A stretch of 9,233 bases of DNA from Clostridia bacterium (GCA_900770405.1 CAAGKL010000242.1:1-9233), one strand, 5' to 3'. Counted from the stretch's first letter, positions 1 through 6,569 are shown. A program made the numbers and translations. The notes: a model not told the origin generated them from the sequence alone.

Positions 1-482
1 AGAAGCTCGTCCTTCGCTTCGCTCGCCGTCATACCCGAAATGCGCTCGAGTGCTGCCATCTGCTGTGCTTTGACCTCGTCCGCCTCGCTCTGTTTTTTTT
101 CAAGCTCGCGAATTTTGTGGTCAAGTGTCTGATTTTTCTTTTCCAATGCCTCGGTCTTGCGATCGAGGGTTTCTTCCTTTTGATTTACACGTTTTTCCTG
201 TTGTGACAGCTCACGTCTCCTGTCCTTAATCTCGGACTCAAGCTCCTGTCTGAACTTCTGGTTTTCCTCTTTTGCCTCGAGCATCAGCTCGCGTTTTTTA
301 GCCTTGGCGTTCTTTTCAGCATCGCTGACAATAGCCTTGGCGCGTTCCTCAGCCGAGCCTATTTCCGCCTCGGCGATTTTTTTTCGGTACGCGTGTCCCG
401 CAAAAAAGGAAGCGACGTTCAGCAGAAGAAAGACTGCTGCCACACAAATCAGAATAATATCCAATGTAGTGATAATGGTCAC
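1..482 (-). CDS. rny: Ribonuclease Y, N-terminal part (3' end of gene outside window)
   Basis: RNase Y is the membrane-anchored endoribonuclease that starts much of mRNA decay in Firmicutes. About 160 residues are visible. A hydrophobic anchor at about residues 7-28 (IILICVAAVFLLL) is followed by a short basic stretch (AYRKKIAEAEIGSAEE). A long charged coiled coil comes next, with the family-typical LMLEAKEEN, RRRELSQQEKRVNQKEETLD and ALERISGMTASEAKDEL. The KH and HD catalytic domains would lie beyond the left edge. The start is uncertain. I give GTG at 482, which matches the usual family length. An in-frame ATG at 512 would add MTCLTKNHTG. Neither has a well-spaced SD site, although GGGGGTG at 486-480 resembles one. 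It is transcribed divergently from glgB, from the promoter at 647-675. The family assignment is firm; the start is not. Confidence 0.95.
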   Translation of the reverse strand, partial: MTIITTLDIILICVAAVFLLLNVASFFAGHAYRKKIAEAEIGSAEERAKAIVSDAEKNAKAKKRELMLEAKEENQKFRQELESEIKDRRRELSQQEKRVNQKEETLDRKTEALEKKNQTLDHKIRELEKKQSEADEVKAQQMAALERISGMTASEAKDEL

Positions 483-508
483 CCCCGTATGATTTTTTGT
501 TAAACATG

Positions 509-586
509 TCATCGGGCGGCGCCGGTTATTAAGAAAATTATGTATATATGCAGCCCGACCTCCCGGACGGACCGGCTGTTTTCCAT
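509..586 (-). other. Possible 25-codon leader ORF upstream of rny
   Basis: ATG at 586-584 opens 25 codons that end at TGA 511-509. This stop overlaps the alternative rny ATG (512-510) as ATGA, an arrangement often seen in translationally coupled genes. The peptide begins MENSRSVREVGL and continues as a hydrophobic stretch, HIYIIFLITG. No good SD site precedes it, so its translation is doubtful. The frame also spans the GC-rich hairpin at 551-578. It may be chance. Confidence 0.2.
551..578 (-). promoter_or_regulatory. GC-rich hairpin in the rny 5' leader
   Basis: The arms CAGCC (551-555) and GGCTG (574-578) close an 18-nt GC-rich interior that can form a further short pairing (TCC 561-563 with GGA 565-567 or neighbours). 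It is the most GC-rich patch in an otherwise AT-rich spacer and lies between the predicted rny start of transcription (near 640) and the rny start codon. It is not followed by a T-run on the minus strand, so it does not look like an intrinsic terminator. A leader stability or control element is an inference. Confidence 0.4.
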
Positions 587-646
587 AAACTGTAACAATC
601 CGGCACTTCCCGAATATAGTTTAAAGAAATAATAAGCACTGTATAT

Positions 647-675
647 ATTCTAAACCATTTTTTTAATTATGTCAA
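647..675 (-). promoter_or_regulatory. Sigma-A-type promoter for rny
   Basis: On the minus strand a perfect -35 box TTGACA (675-670) is followed by a 17-nt spacer and a -10 box TAGAAT (652-647, five of six consensus bases). Transcription would begin near 640, giving a leader of about 130-160 nt before rny. Confidence 0.8.
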
Positions 676-789
676 GCAGTTTTTTGTTCAATACAGCAAA
701 TAATATCAACAAAATTCAAAAGAGGTGTATTTTCGCCATAAATCGGTAATTTTCACAAAATAAAATTCAAAATTTATTGTAAAATAGTG

Positions 790-818
790 TTTACCACCAA
801 AAATTTATATGATATAAT
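790..818 (+). promoter_or_regulatory. Extended -10 promoter for the glgBCD operon
   Basis: A consensus -10 box TATAAT (813-818) with the extended-10 TG at 810-811 lies 17 nt after TTTACC (790-795, four of six -35 bases). Transcription would begin near 825, leaving a leader of about 93 nt before glgB. A second TATAAT at 875-880 has no acceptable -35 box at 16-18 nt. Confidence 0.75.
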
Positions 819-917
819 AAACACAGTAATAGAATACCGTAGGCTTGCGCAAATGTAAAGTGCGGAAAACGGGATATAATATACAACAGATAAAAAACGG
901 ACAAGGCGGAGGTAAAT

Positions 918-2831
918 ATGTCTGATTTTAACGGGAGGCCGGATGAGCTTCCGATATATCTTTTTAATGAAGGGACAAATTATCGTTCATATGAAACGCT
1001 CGGCGTGCATAGATATAATAACGGGTGGAGCTTTGCGGTATGGGCGCCGGCGGCGGCGAGTGTCGCGGTCGCCTGCGATGCCAACGGCTGGACGGGCGCG
1101 GGTATGGAGCTTTCGCGCACGGGCAGTACGGGCGTATGGTACGGCGCGACGGACAAAATCGGCGAGGGCGAGGTGTATAAATATATCATCACCGGCGCGG
1201 ACGGCAGGCGCGTTTTGAAAACCGACCCGTTTGCAATGGAGTGCGAGCTGCGCCCGGCGCAGGCATCGGTCGTGCGCGATATTCCGCAGTATGACTGGAC
1301 GGACGGCGGCTGGCTTTCGCGCCGCGCGAAAACGCCGCCCTACGACAAGCCGATGCTGATTTACGAGGTTCACGCCGGCAGCTGGCGCACGCACGCGGAC
1401 GGCAGCTTTTACACCTACCGCGAGCTTGCGGACGAGCTTGTGCCCTATGTGCGGGAGCTTTCCTACACGCACATCGAGCTTATGCCGTTGACCGAATACC
1501 CCTACGACGGCTCGTGGGGCTATCAGGTGACGGGCTATTTTGCCGCGACAAAGCGCTACGGCAGCCCGGAGGATCTGATGTATTTCATAAATAAGGCGCA
1601 CGAGGCGGGGATTTATGTCATAATGGACTGGGTTCCGGCGCATTTTCCGCGCGACGAGCACGGGCTGTACCGCTTTGACGGCAGTGCGGCGTATGAGTAT
1701 GCCGACCCGCGGCTCGGGGAACATAAGGACTGGGGCACGATGGTTTTCGACTATTCAAAGGGCGAGGTCTGCTCGTTTTTGCTGTCATCGGCGTACTTCT
1801 GGGCGAGCGTGTACCACGTGGACGGGCTGCGAGTTGACGCGGTTTCGTCGATGCTCTACCGCGATTACAGCCGCAAGGACGGCGAGTGGGTCGCGAATAT
1901 CTACGGCGGGAATCATAACCTCGAGGCGATACGGTTTTTGCAGACCTTAAACAAGACGATTTTTGCGAATTTTCCGAATTTTCTGATGATTGCCGAGGAG
2001 TCCACGGCGTGGCCGCGGGTTACCGGTAATGTCGATGACGGCGGGCTCGGCTTCAATTATAAGTGGAATATGGGCTGGATGAATGACACGCTGCGCTATA
2101 TGTCGATGGACCCGATCTTCCGCAAGCCGAACCACAATCTGCTGACATTTCTGATGTACTACGCCTTCAGCGAGAATTATATTCTGCCGCTGTCTCATGA
2201 CGAGGTTGTGCACGGCAAGCATTCGCTGGTGGACAAGATGTTCGGCAGTTATGAGGAAAAATTCGCATCATACCGCGCGTTGCTGGCGTATTATCTGTCG
2301 CTGCCCGGCAAAAAGCTGATGTTTATGGGCGGCGAAATCGCGCAGTTTATCGAGTGGCGCTATGATGAGCAGCTGGAGTGGAAGCTGCTGGGCTTTGAGC
2401 TGCACGCAAAGCTTTTGGAGTATGTGAAGGAAATCAACAAGTTTTATAAGAAGGAAAAGGCGTTTTGGGAAATCGATGACGGCTGGGACGGTTTTTGCTG
2501 GATAAATGACCGCGACGCCGACAATTCGGTGCTGTCCTATATGCGCCGCGGGCGGAAAAAAGGCGATGAAATCATAGTTTGCGTGAATTTTACGCCAGTG
2601 CAGAGGAAAAAATACCGTTTGGGGCTGCCGCATTCCGGCAGCTATGAAATACTGATAAATTCCGATGACAGCCGCTTCGGCGGCAGCGGCGGGGCGGGCG
2701 GAACGCTCACGGCGAAGAAAATTCCGGCGGGGGATATGCCCTATTCGGCGGAGATAGACCTTGCAGGGCTTTCAGCGCTCTATATCAGAAAGAAACCGGC
2801 TCGCAGAGCCGCGGCAAAAAGCGAAAAGTGA
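918..2831 (+). CDS. glgB: 1,4-alpha-glucan branching enzyme (GH13)
   Basis: GlgB cuts alpha-1,4-glucan chains and rejoins the fragment through an alpha-1,6 bond, creating glycogen branches in the cytoplasm. The 637 residues show a CBM48-type domain (about 26-115), the GH13 barrel (about 140-500) and a C-terminal beta domain. Visible motifs are YEVHAGSW (149-156), region I DWVPAHF (237-243), region II GLRVDAV with probable nucleophile D307, region III MIAEES with probable acid/base E360, and region IV LSHDE with D428. It lacks the extra N-terminal domain of the E. coli enzyme (728 residues), as is usual for shorter bacterial forms. The start is supported by GGCGGAGG (905-912), 5 nt upstream. 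The end is a basic tail (KKPARRAAAKSEK) that adds no known motif. It is the first gene of glgBCD; its stop overlaps the glgC SD site, which favours coupled translation. Confidence 0.97.
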   Translation: MSDFNGRPDELPIYLFNEGTNYRSYETLGVHRYNNGWSFAVWAPAAASVAVACDANGWTGAGMELSRTGSTGVWYGATDKIGEGEVYKYIITGADGRRVLKTDPFAMECELRPAQASVVRDIPQYDWTDGGWLSRRAKTPPYDKPMLIYEVHAGSWRTHADGSFYTYRELADELVPYVRELSYTHIELMPLTEYPYDGSWGYQVTGYFAATKRYGSPEDLMYFINKAHEAGIYVIMDWVPAHFPRDEHGLYRFDGSAAYEYADPRLGEHKDWGTMVFDYSKGEVCSFLLSSAYFWASVYHVDGLRVDAVSSMLYRDYSRKDGEWVANIYGGNHNLEAIRFLQTLNKTIFANFPNFLMIAEESTAWPRVTGNVDDGGLGFNYKWNMGWMNDTLRYMSMDPIFRKPNHNLLTFLMYYAFSENYILPLSHDEVVHGKHSLVDKMFGSYEEKFASYRALLAYYLSLPGKKLMFMGGEIAQFIEWRYDEQLEWKLLGFELHAKLLEYVKEINKFYKKEKAFWEIDDGWDGFCWINDRDADNSVLSYMRRGRKKGDEIIVCVNFTPVQRKKYRLGLPHSGSYEILINSDDSRFGGSGGAGGTLTAKKIPAGDMPYSAEIDLAGLSALYIRKKPARRAAAKSEK

Positions 2832-2844
2832 GGAGCAGATGCAA

Positions 2845-4053
2845 ATGAAATCAAAGGATTGTGTAGCTATGATTTTGGCAGGCGGACAGGGCAGCAGGCT
2901 CGGCGCGCTGACGAAAAATGTGGCAAAGCCGGCAGTACCGTTCGGCGGCAAATACAGGATTATAGATTTTCCGCTGTCAAACTGCGTTCATTCGGGGATT
3001 GACACGGTCGGCGTTCTGACGCAGTACCAGCCGCTGGAGCTTAATACCTACATAGGTAACGGCAACCCATGGGATTTGGACAGGAATGACGGCGGTGTGT
3101 ATGTTCTGCCGCCCTATCAGAGCGCAAAGGCGGGCGAGTGGTACAAGGGCACTGCGAACGCGATTTATCAGAATCTGGGTTTTTTGGAGGGCTTTTTACC
3201 GAAAAACGTGCTCATTCTTTCGGGCGACCATATATATAAGATGCATTACGGCGATATGCTGGCGCAGCATAAAAAGAGCGGCGCGGCGATTACGATTGCG
3301 GTAATGCCCGTGCCGTGGGAGGAGGCAAGCCGGTTCGGGATTATGAACGTTGACGCGGACGGTCGGATTGTCGAGTTCGAGGAGAAGCCGAAAGAGCCCA
3401 AGAGCAACCTTGCGTCGATGGGGATTTATATTTTCGAGTATGACGCGCTGAAGAAATACCTTTGCGAGGACGAGGCGAATCCGGACTCGTCGAATGATTT
3501 CGGCAAGGATATTATCCCGAAGATGCTCGCGTCGGGCGAGAAGATGATGAGCTACACCTTTGAGGGCTACTGGAAGGACGTCGGCACGGTGCAGAGCCTT
3601 TGGGAGGCGAATATGGACTTGATTGACACGCCGCCCAAGTTTGACCTGAGCGACAGGAGCTGGATAATTTACTCGCGCGCGTCGGCGATGGCGCCGCATT
3701 ACGCGGGCAGGGGCGCAGTTATCAGAAATTCCGCCGTGACCGAGGGCTGCTCGATTGAGGGCAGGATAGAGCACTCGGTGATTTTCGAGGGCGTGACGGT
3801 CGGCGAGGGCAGCGAGATTGTCGATTCGGTGATAATGTCGGGCGTTCGGGTCGGCAAAAACGTTAAGATAAAAAATGCGGTTATCGGCACTTCGGCGACG
3901 GTCGGCGACGGTGCACAAATCGGGCTTTGTGAGGCAGCGGACAATGCGTACGCGTCGGCGATGTGCACGCACGGGCTGGTGCTCGTCGAGGGCGGCGCGG
4001 AGCTTGATGCCGGCGTGAATATACCTAAGGGATCGATGATTGAGCGGCGATAA
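2845..4053 (+). CDS. glgC: Glucose-1-phosphate adenylyltransferase (ADP-glucose pyrophosphorylase), catalytic subunit
   Basis: GlgC makes ADP-glucose and pyrophosphate from glucose-1-phosphate and ATP, the committed step of bacterial glycogen synthesis. The 402 residues contain the nucleotidyltransferase signature LAGGQGSRLGALT (11-23), the following KPAVPFGGKYRIIDF (28-42), GTANAIYQN (102-110), LSGDHIYKM with the metal-binding D128 (125-133), FEEKP (178-182), SNDFGKDIIP (216-225) and GYWKDVGT (241-248). From about 290 onward, hexapeptide-like repeats form the left-handed beta-helix. Two in-frame ATGs, 2839 and 2845, follow AGGAG (2831-2835). I chose 2845 because the spacing is 9 nt rather than 3 nt and the protein then begins MKSKDCVAMI, as the family does. 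An in-frame ATG at 2761 lies inside glgB and is unlikely. Only 13 nt separate this start from the glgB stop. Confidence 0.97.
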   Translation: MKSKDCVAMILAGGQGSRLGALTKNVAKPAVPFGGKYRIIDFPLSNCVHSGIDTVGVLTQYQPLELNTYIGNGNPWDLDRNDGGVYVLPPYQSAKAGEWYKGTANAIYQNLGFLEGFLPKNVLILSGDHIYKMHYGDMLAQHKKSGAAITIAVMPVPWEEASRFGIMNVDADGRIVEFEEKPKEPKSNLASMGIYIFEYDALKKYLCEDEANPDSSNDFGKDIIPKMLASGEKMMSYTFEGYWKDVGTVQSLWEANMDLIDTPPKFDLSDRSWIIYSRASAMAPHYAGRGAVIRNSAVTEGCSIEGRIEHSVIFEGVTVGEGSEIVDSVIMSGVRVGKNVKIKNAVIGTSATVGDGAQIGLCEAADNAYASAMCTHGLVLVEGGAELDAGVNIPKGSMIERR

Positions 4054-4071
4054 GGGAAAGGATTTGAGATT

Positions 4072-5187
4072 ATGAAGGATACGATGGGAATAATCATTGC
4101 CGGGGAGGAGAAAATCCCCCCGATTACCGATATACGCTCGATTGCGGCGCTGCCGATTGCCGGCAGGTACAGGATAATCGACTTTGTGCTGTCGAATATG
4201 GCGAACGCAGGGATTGTGAATGTCGGGGTTGTTACGCAGTCGAACTATTCATCGCTGATGGATCATATCAAATCCGGCAGACCGTGGGATCTGGACAGGA
4301 AGAAGAACGGGCTGAATATCCTGCCGCCGAACGTCGGACATACTGCCACGGGCGTTATCCGCGGCGACATTGATATGCTCGCCGGCGTGCGCGATTATAT
4401 CCGCCGCTCGGGGCAGACCTATGTGGTGCTGTCGCTCGGCGCGTGCATATGCAATATGGATCTGGACGCGGCGGTGCAGGCGCATCTGGACACCCAGGCG
4501 GACATCACCGTTGTCTATAAGGATATGTCAGGCGCGGCGGAGCAGGAGCTTTCGCGCTTTACGCTGCTCGGGATTGACGGCGAGAACCGCGTGACCGATA
4601 TGGAGGTCAAGCCCTATTATCCGAAAACCGCGAACGCCGGAATCGGGATTTATATTATGGAAAAGGCACTTTTGGAGAGTATCGTCGATGAGTGCTCGGC
4701 GCGCGGCGACCACGATTTTGTCAAGGACGCGGTCGCGAAGAAGATGGACGGACTGCGGATTTACGCCTATGAGCACAAGGGCTACGCCGATGAGATTGAC
4801 TCGATGAAGGCGTATTACCGGAATAATATGCTGTTCCTTGAGGCACAGCTTCGCCGCGATTTGTTCAATCCGGAATTTCCGATTTACACCAAAACCAAGG
4901 ACAGAACACCGACGAAGTACGGCGATGAGGCAGAGGTGTCGAACTGCTTTGTGTCGGACGGCTGCGTGATTGAGGGCAAGGTGGAAAACTGCATACTCTC
5001 GCGCGGGGTGCGGATCGCGAAGGGCGCGGTGGTGCGCAATTCGATAATTATGCAGGATTCGGTAATTGACGAAAATGTCGAGCTCGACCACGTTGTGTTC
5101 GATAAAGAGGTGCACATCACCCGCGGCAGACGCCTGCTCGGGCAGGAGTGCTATCCGCTGGCGATTGCGAAGGGAACGGAAATATAA
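4072..5187 (+). CDS. glgD: GlgD, non-catalytic ADP-glucose pyrophosphorylase-like subunit
   Basis: GlgD is a GlgC paralogue found in Firmicutes. In studied species it pairs with GlgC and raises activity, while having little or none alone. The 371 residues keep the overall fold (GRYRIIDFVLSNM at 31-43, RPWDLDRKKNGLNILPP at 70-86, GIGIYIM at 190-196), and beta-helix repeats run from about 285. The catalytic signatures have eroded. The glycine-rich loop is replaced by IIIAGEEKIPPITD, GDH becomes LGACICNMD so that the metal-binding Asp of GlgC is Gly123, and YWKDVGT becomes YADEIDS. The ATG follows AAAGGA (4057-4062) by 9 nt, and the gene starts 18 nt after glgC ends, so GlgC and GlgD are probably made together. 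A standalone pyrophosphorylase is unlikely given the missing residues. Confidence 0.95.
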   Translation: MKDTMGIIIAGEEKIPPITDIRSIAALPIAGRYRIIDFVLSNMANAGIVNVGVVTQSNYSSLMDHIKSGRPWDLDRKKNGLNILPPNVGHTATGVIRGDIDMLAGVRDYIRRSGQTYVVLSLGACICNMDLDAAVQAHLDTQADITVVYKDMSGAAEQELSRFTLLGIDGENRVTDMEVKPYYPKTANAGIGIYIMEKALLESIVDECSARGDHDFVKDAVAKKMDGLRIYAYEHKGYADEIDSMKAYYRNNMLFLEAQLRRDLFNPEFPIYTKTKDRTPTKYGDEAEVSNCFVSDGCVIEGKVENCILSRGVRIAKGAVVRNSIIMQDSVIDENVELDHVVFDKEVHITRGRRLLGQECYPLAIAKGTEI

Positions 5188-5226
5188 GAAAGCGCCTGCA
5201 CAGATTTTGGGTGGTATGCAATAAAT

Positions 5227-5252
5227 CCCCTTGCCGGAAGTTTGGCAGGGGG
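5227..5252. terminator. Secondary hairpin in the convergent glgD/ftsZ region
   Basis: CCCCTTGCC (5227-5235) pairs with GGCAGGGG (5244-5251) around an 8-nt loop, with one bulged T. Read on the minus strand it follows the stronger ftsZ terminator and is succeeded by ATTTATT, so it may be a backup stop for ftsZ. Read on the plus strand it follows glgD by about 40 nt but is trailed by A residues rather than T, so it is a poor intrinsic terminator there. Confidence 0.5.
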
Positions 5253-5254
5253 AC

Positions 5255-5285
5255 GAAAAAATAGGGCTGCATTTTGCAGCCCTAT
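5255..5285 (-). terminator. Strong intrinsic terminator of ftsZ, possibly bidirectional
   Basis: ATAGGGCTGC (5261-5270) and GCAGCCCTAT (5276-5285) form a perfect 10-bp stem with a 5-nt loop. On the minus strand the stem runs into TTTTTT, a textbook intrinsic terminator, beginning only 4 nt after the ftsZ stop codon. On the plus strand the following bases (TTAAATTATCTGTTTTT) are T-rich but interrupted, so it can plausibly also end glgBCD transcription, less efficiently. Confidence 0.88.
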
Positions 5286-5289
5286 TAAA

Positions 5290-6420
5290 TTATCTGTTTT
5301 TCAAAAAGCTCGGAACCGTGATGTTGTCAATTCCGTCATTTGCCGGACGTGAGAAGATCGAAGATCTGTCGTCCGCGCCGCCGAATACCGGAGCGCGCTT
5401 CTCCTCAGCGCCGGGTGCCTGGAACAGCGGCTTGCCCGCCGTGCGCTTGCTTGCGGCATTAAGCCCGGTCGCAACGAGCGTAACCTTGATTTCGTCGCGC
5501 AGCGCCTCGTCGGTAGCCGTACCGATGATGATTTGCGCGTCCTCGGATACCATCTCGCTGACGATGGTCGACGCCTCGCTCATCTCGACAAGCGAGAACT
5601 CCGGACCGCCGGTAACGTTGAGCAGAATACCCTTCGCACCGGAAATGCTCGTCTCGAGCAGCGGCGACTCAATAGCCTGGCGAACCGCGTCGGAGGCGGC
5701 ATTTTCGCCCTTGCCGTAGCCGATGCCCATATGAGCAACGCCGGAATCGCGCATAACAGTGCAGACGTCCGCAAAGTCACAGCTGATAAGACCGTCCTGA
5801 GCGATTATTTCGATAATGCCCTCAACGCCCTGGCGCAGAACTTCGTCCGCGAGCTTGAAGGAATCGTTTATGTTCACCTTTTTGTCGGCAACCTTGAGTA
5901 CAAGGTCGTTAGGTATAGTCACGATAGAATCGACGTTTGCCGCGAGCTCCTCGATGCCGGCAACAGCCTTCTGCATTCTTGTTTTGCCCTCGAAGAAGAA
6001 GGGCTTTGTAACAACGGCAACGGTCAGAATACCCATTTCCTTCGCCATTTTCGCGATAACGGGTGCTGCGCCCGTGCCTGTGCCGCCGCCCATACCGGCG
6101 GTGACGAATACCATCTCGGTATCCTTCAGGATTTCGCGGATCTGATCCTCATTTTCCTCGGCAGCCTTTTTGCCTACTTCGGGCTTTGCGCCCGCGCCGA
6201 GACCGTTTGTGAGCTTTATTCCGATTTGCAGCGCAGTCGGGGATTTAACGTGCTTGAGCTGCTGGGAATCGGTGTTAATCGAAATAAACTCGGCATTGCG
6301 CACGCCGGCTTCGATCATTCTGTCGACAGCGTTGTTACCGCCGCCGCCCACGCCGATTACCTTTATTCTTGCGCCGTCTGTCGGCACGGCAGCGTCAAGA
6401 TCGAGTTCTATATTACTCAT
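5290..6420 (-). CDS. ftsZ: Cell division protein FtsZ
   Basis: FtsZ is the tubulin-like GTPase that polymerises into the Z-ring at midcell. The 376 residues show the N-terminal nucleotide-binding region (KVIGVGGGGNNAVDRM, 20-35), the tubulin signature GGGTGTG (111-117), and the T7 loop in the form LISCDFADV (211-219). A short variable linker (about 320-362) leads to a C-terminal peptide (DNITVPSFLKNR) of the type that binds FtsA or SepF. The two catalytic Asp residues of the T7 loop are present (D215, D218), but the Asn usually found two residues before the first one is Ser213, and Cys214 and Cys220 flank the motif. The ATG follows AAGGAGG (6435-6429) by 8 nt. It lies downstream of ftsQ with its own promoter. 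No ftsA lies beside it; the next gene is the convergent glgD. Confidence 0.98.
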   Translation of the reverse strand: MSNIELDLDAAVPTDGARIKVIGVGGGGNNAVDRMIEAGVRNAEFISINTDSQQLKHVKSPTALQIGIKLTNGLGAGAKPEVGKKAAEENEDQIREILKDTEMVFVTAGMGGGTGTGAAPVIAKMAKEMGILTVAVVTKPFFFEGKTRMQKAVAGIEELAANVDSIVTIPNDLVLKVADKKVNINDSFKLADEVLRQGVEGIIEIIAQDGLISCDFADVCTVMRDSGVAHMGIGYGKGENAASDAVRQAIESPLLETSISGAKGILLNVTGGPEFSLVEMSEASTIVSEMVSEDAQIIIGTATDEALRDEIKVTLVATGLNAASKRTAGKPLFQAPGAEEKRAPVFGGADDRSSIFSRPANDGIDNITVPSFLKNR

Positions 6421-6460
6421 TTGTATTTCCTCCTTAAAGATTTTACATATAATTACTTAC

Positions 6461-6489
6461 ATTGTACTATGTTTTTCAGATTTATTCAA
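6461..6489 (-). promoter_or_regulatory. Sigma-A-type promoter for ftsZ
   Basis: On the minus strand TTGAAT (6489-6484) is followed by a 17-nt spacer and TACAAT (6466-6461). Transcription would start about 7 nt further on, leaving a leader near 34 nt before the ftsZ ATG. Upstream of the -35 box lie repeated A/T runs (about 6494-6560) that could act as an UP element or curved DNA. This gives ftsZ its own transcription in addition to any readthrough from murA-ftsQ. Confidence 0.75.
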
Positions 6490-6569
6490 TAGGAAAATCA
6501 AAATTTTATCAATTTTTTTAAAATATTTTCGAAAAAATATCAAAAATCCACAAAAATTTTGTAAGAAAA

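Larger units (their letters stand above)
513..917. other. AT-rich divergent intergenic region between rny and glgB
   Basis: This stretch has no credible protein gene apart from the doubtful leader ORF at 509-586. It holds a minus-strand promoter for rny (647-675), a plus-strand promoter for glgB (790-818), a GC-rich hairpin in the rny leader (551-578), an 11-bp direct repeat (711-721 and 762-772) and an 8-bp palindrome in the glgB leader (845-852). The 70 or so bases before the glgB -35 box are rich in A and T runs. I recognise no known riboswitch or small RNA. Confidence 0.8.

Noticed and set aside
548..595. 15-codon plus-strand ORF in the rny-glgB spacer
   Set aside because: It has no SD site, and it lies upstream of the only plus-strand promoter found, so it should not be transcribed.
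875..880. Second TATAAT before glgB
   Set aside because: No -35-like hexamer lies 16-18 nt upstream; the extended -10 promoter at 790-818 is far better.
825..917. Riboswitch in the glgB leader
   Set aside because: Only short weak pairings (CCGT/ACGG, CGCA/TGCG) are visible, and no known aptamer consensus or terminator is present.
987..1724. Minus-strand ORF (245 codons) opposite glgB
   Set aside because: Its Arg/Ala/Val-rich composition is typical of a shadow frame. It has no recognisable domain and is inside an unambiguous GH13 gene.
2761..2844. Upstream in-frame start of glgC inside glgB
   Set aside because: It would overlap glgB by 71 nt and add 28 residues not found in the family; AGGAG at 2831-2835 points to ATG 2845 (or 2839).
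3196..3972. Minus-strand ORF (258 codons) opposite glgC
   Set aside because: It is antisense to all diagnostic glgC motifs, Arg-rich and without a plausible promoter or SD site.
5533..6492. Long plus-strand ORF (319 codons) opposite ftsZ
   Set aside because: It lies almost wholly antisense to a certain ftsZ, has no family resemblance or SD site, and has the His/Arg/Ala-rich composition expected from reading a GC-rich gene backwards.
6520..6562. Palindromic A/T sequences after ftsQ (for example ACAAAAATTTTGT) as a terminator
   Set aside because: The stems are purely A-T and would be too unstable for intrinsic termination. Readthrough from ftsQ into ftsZ, or promoter curvature, explains the region better.
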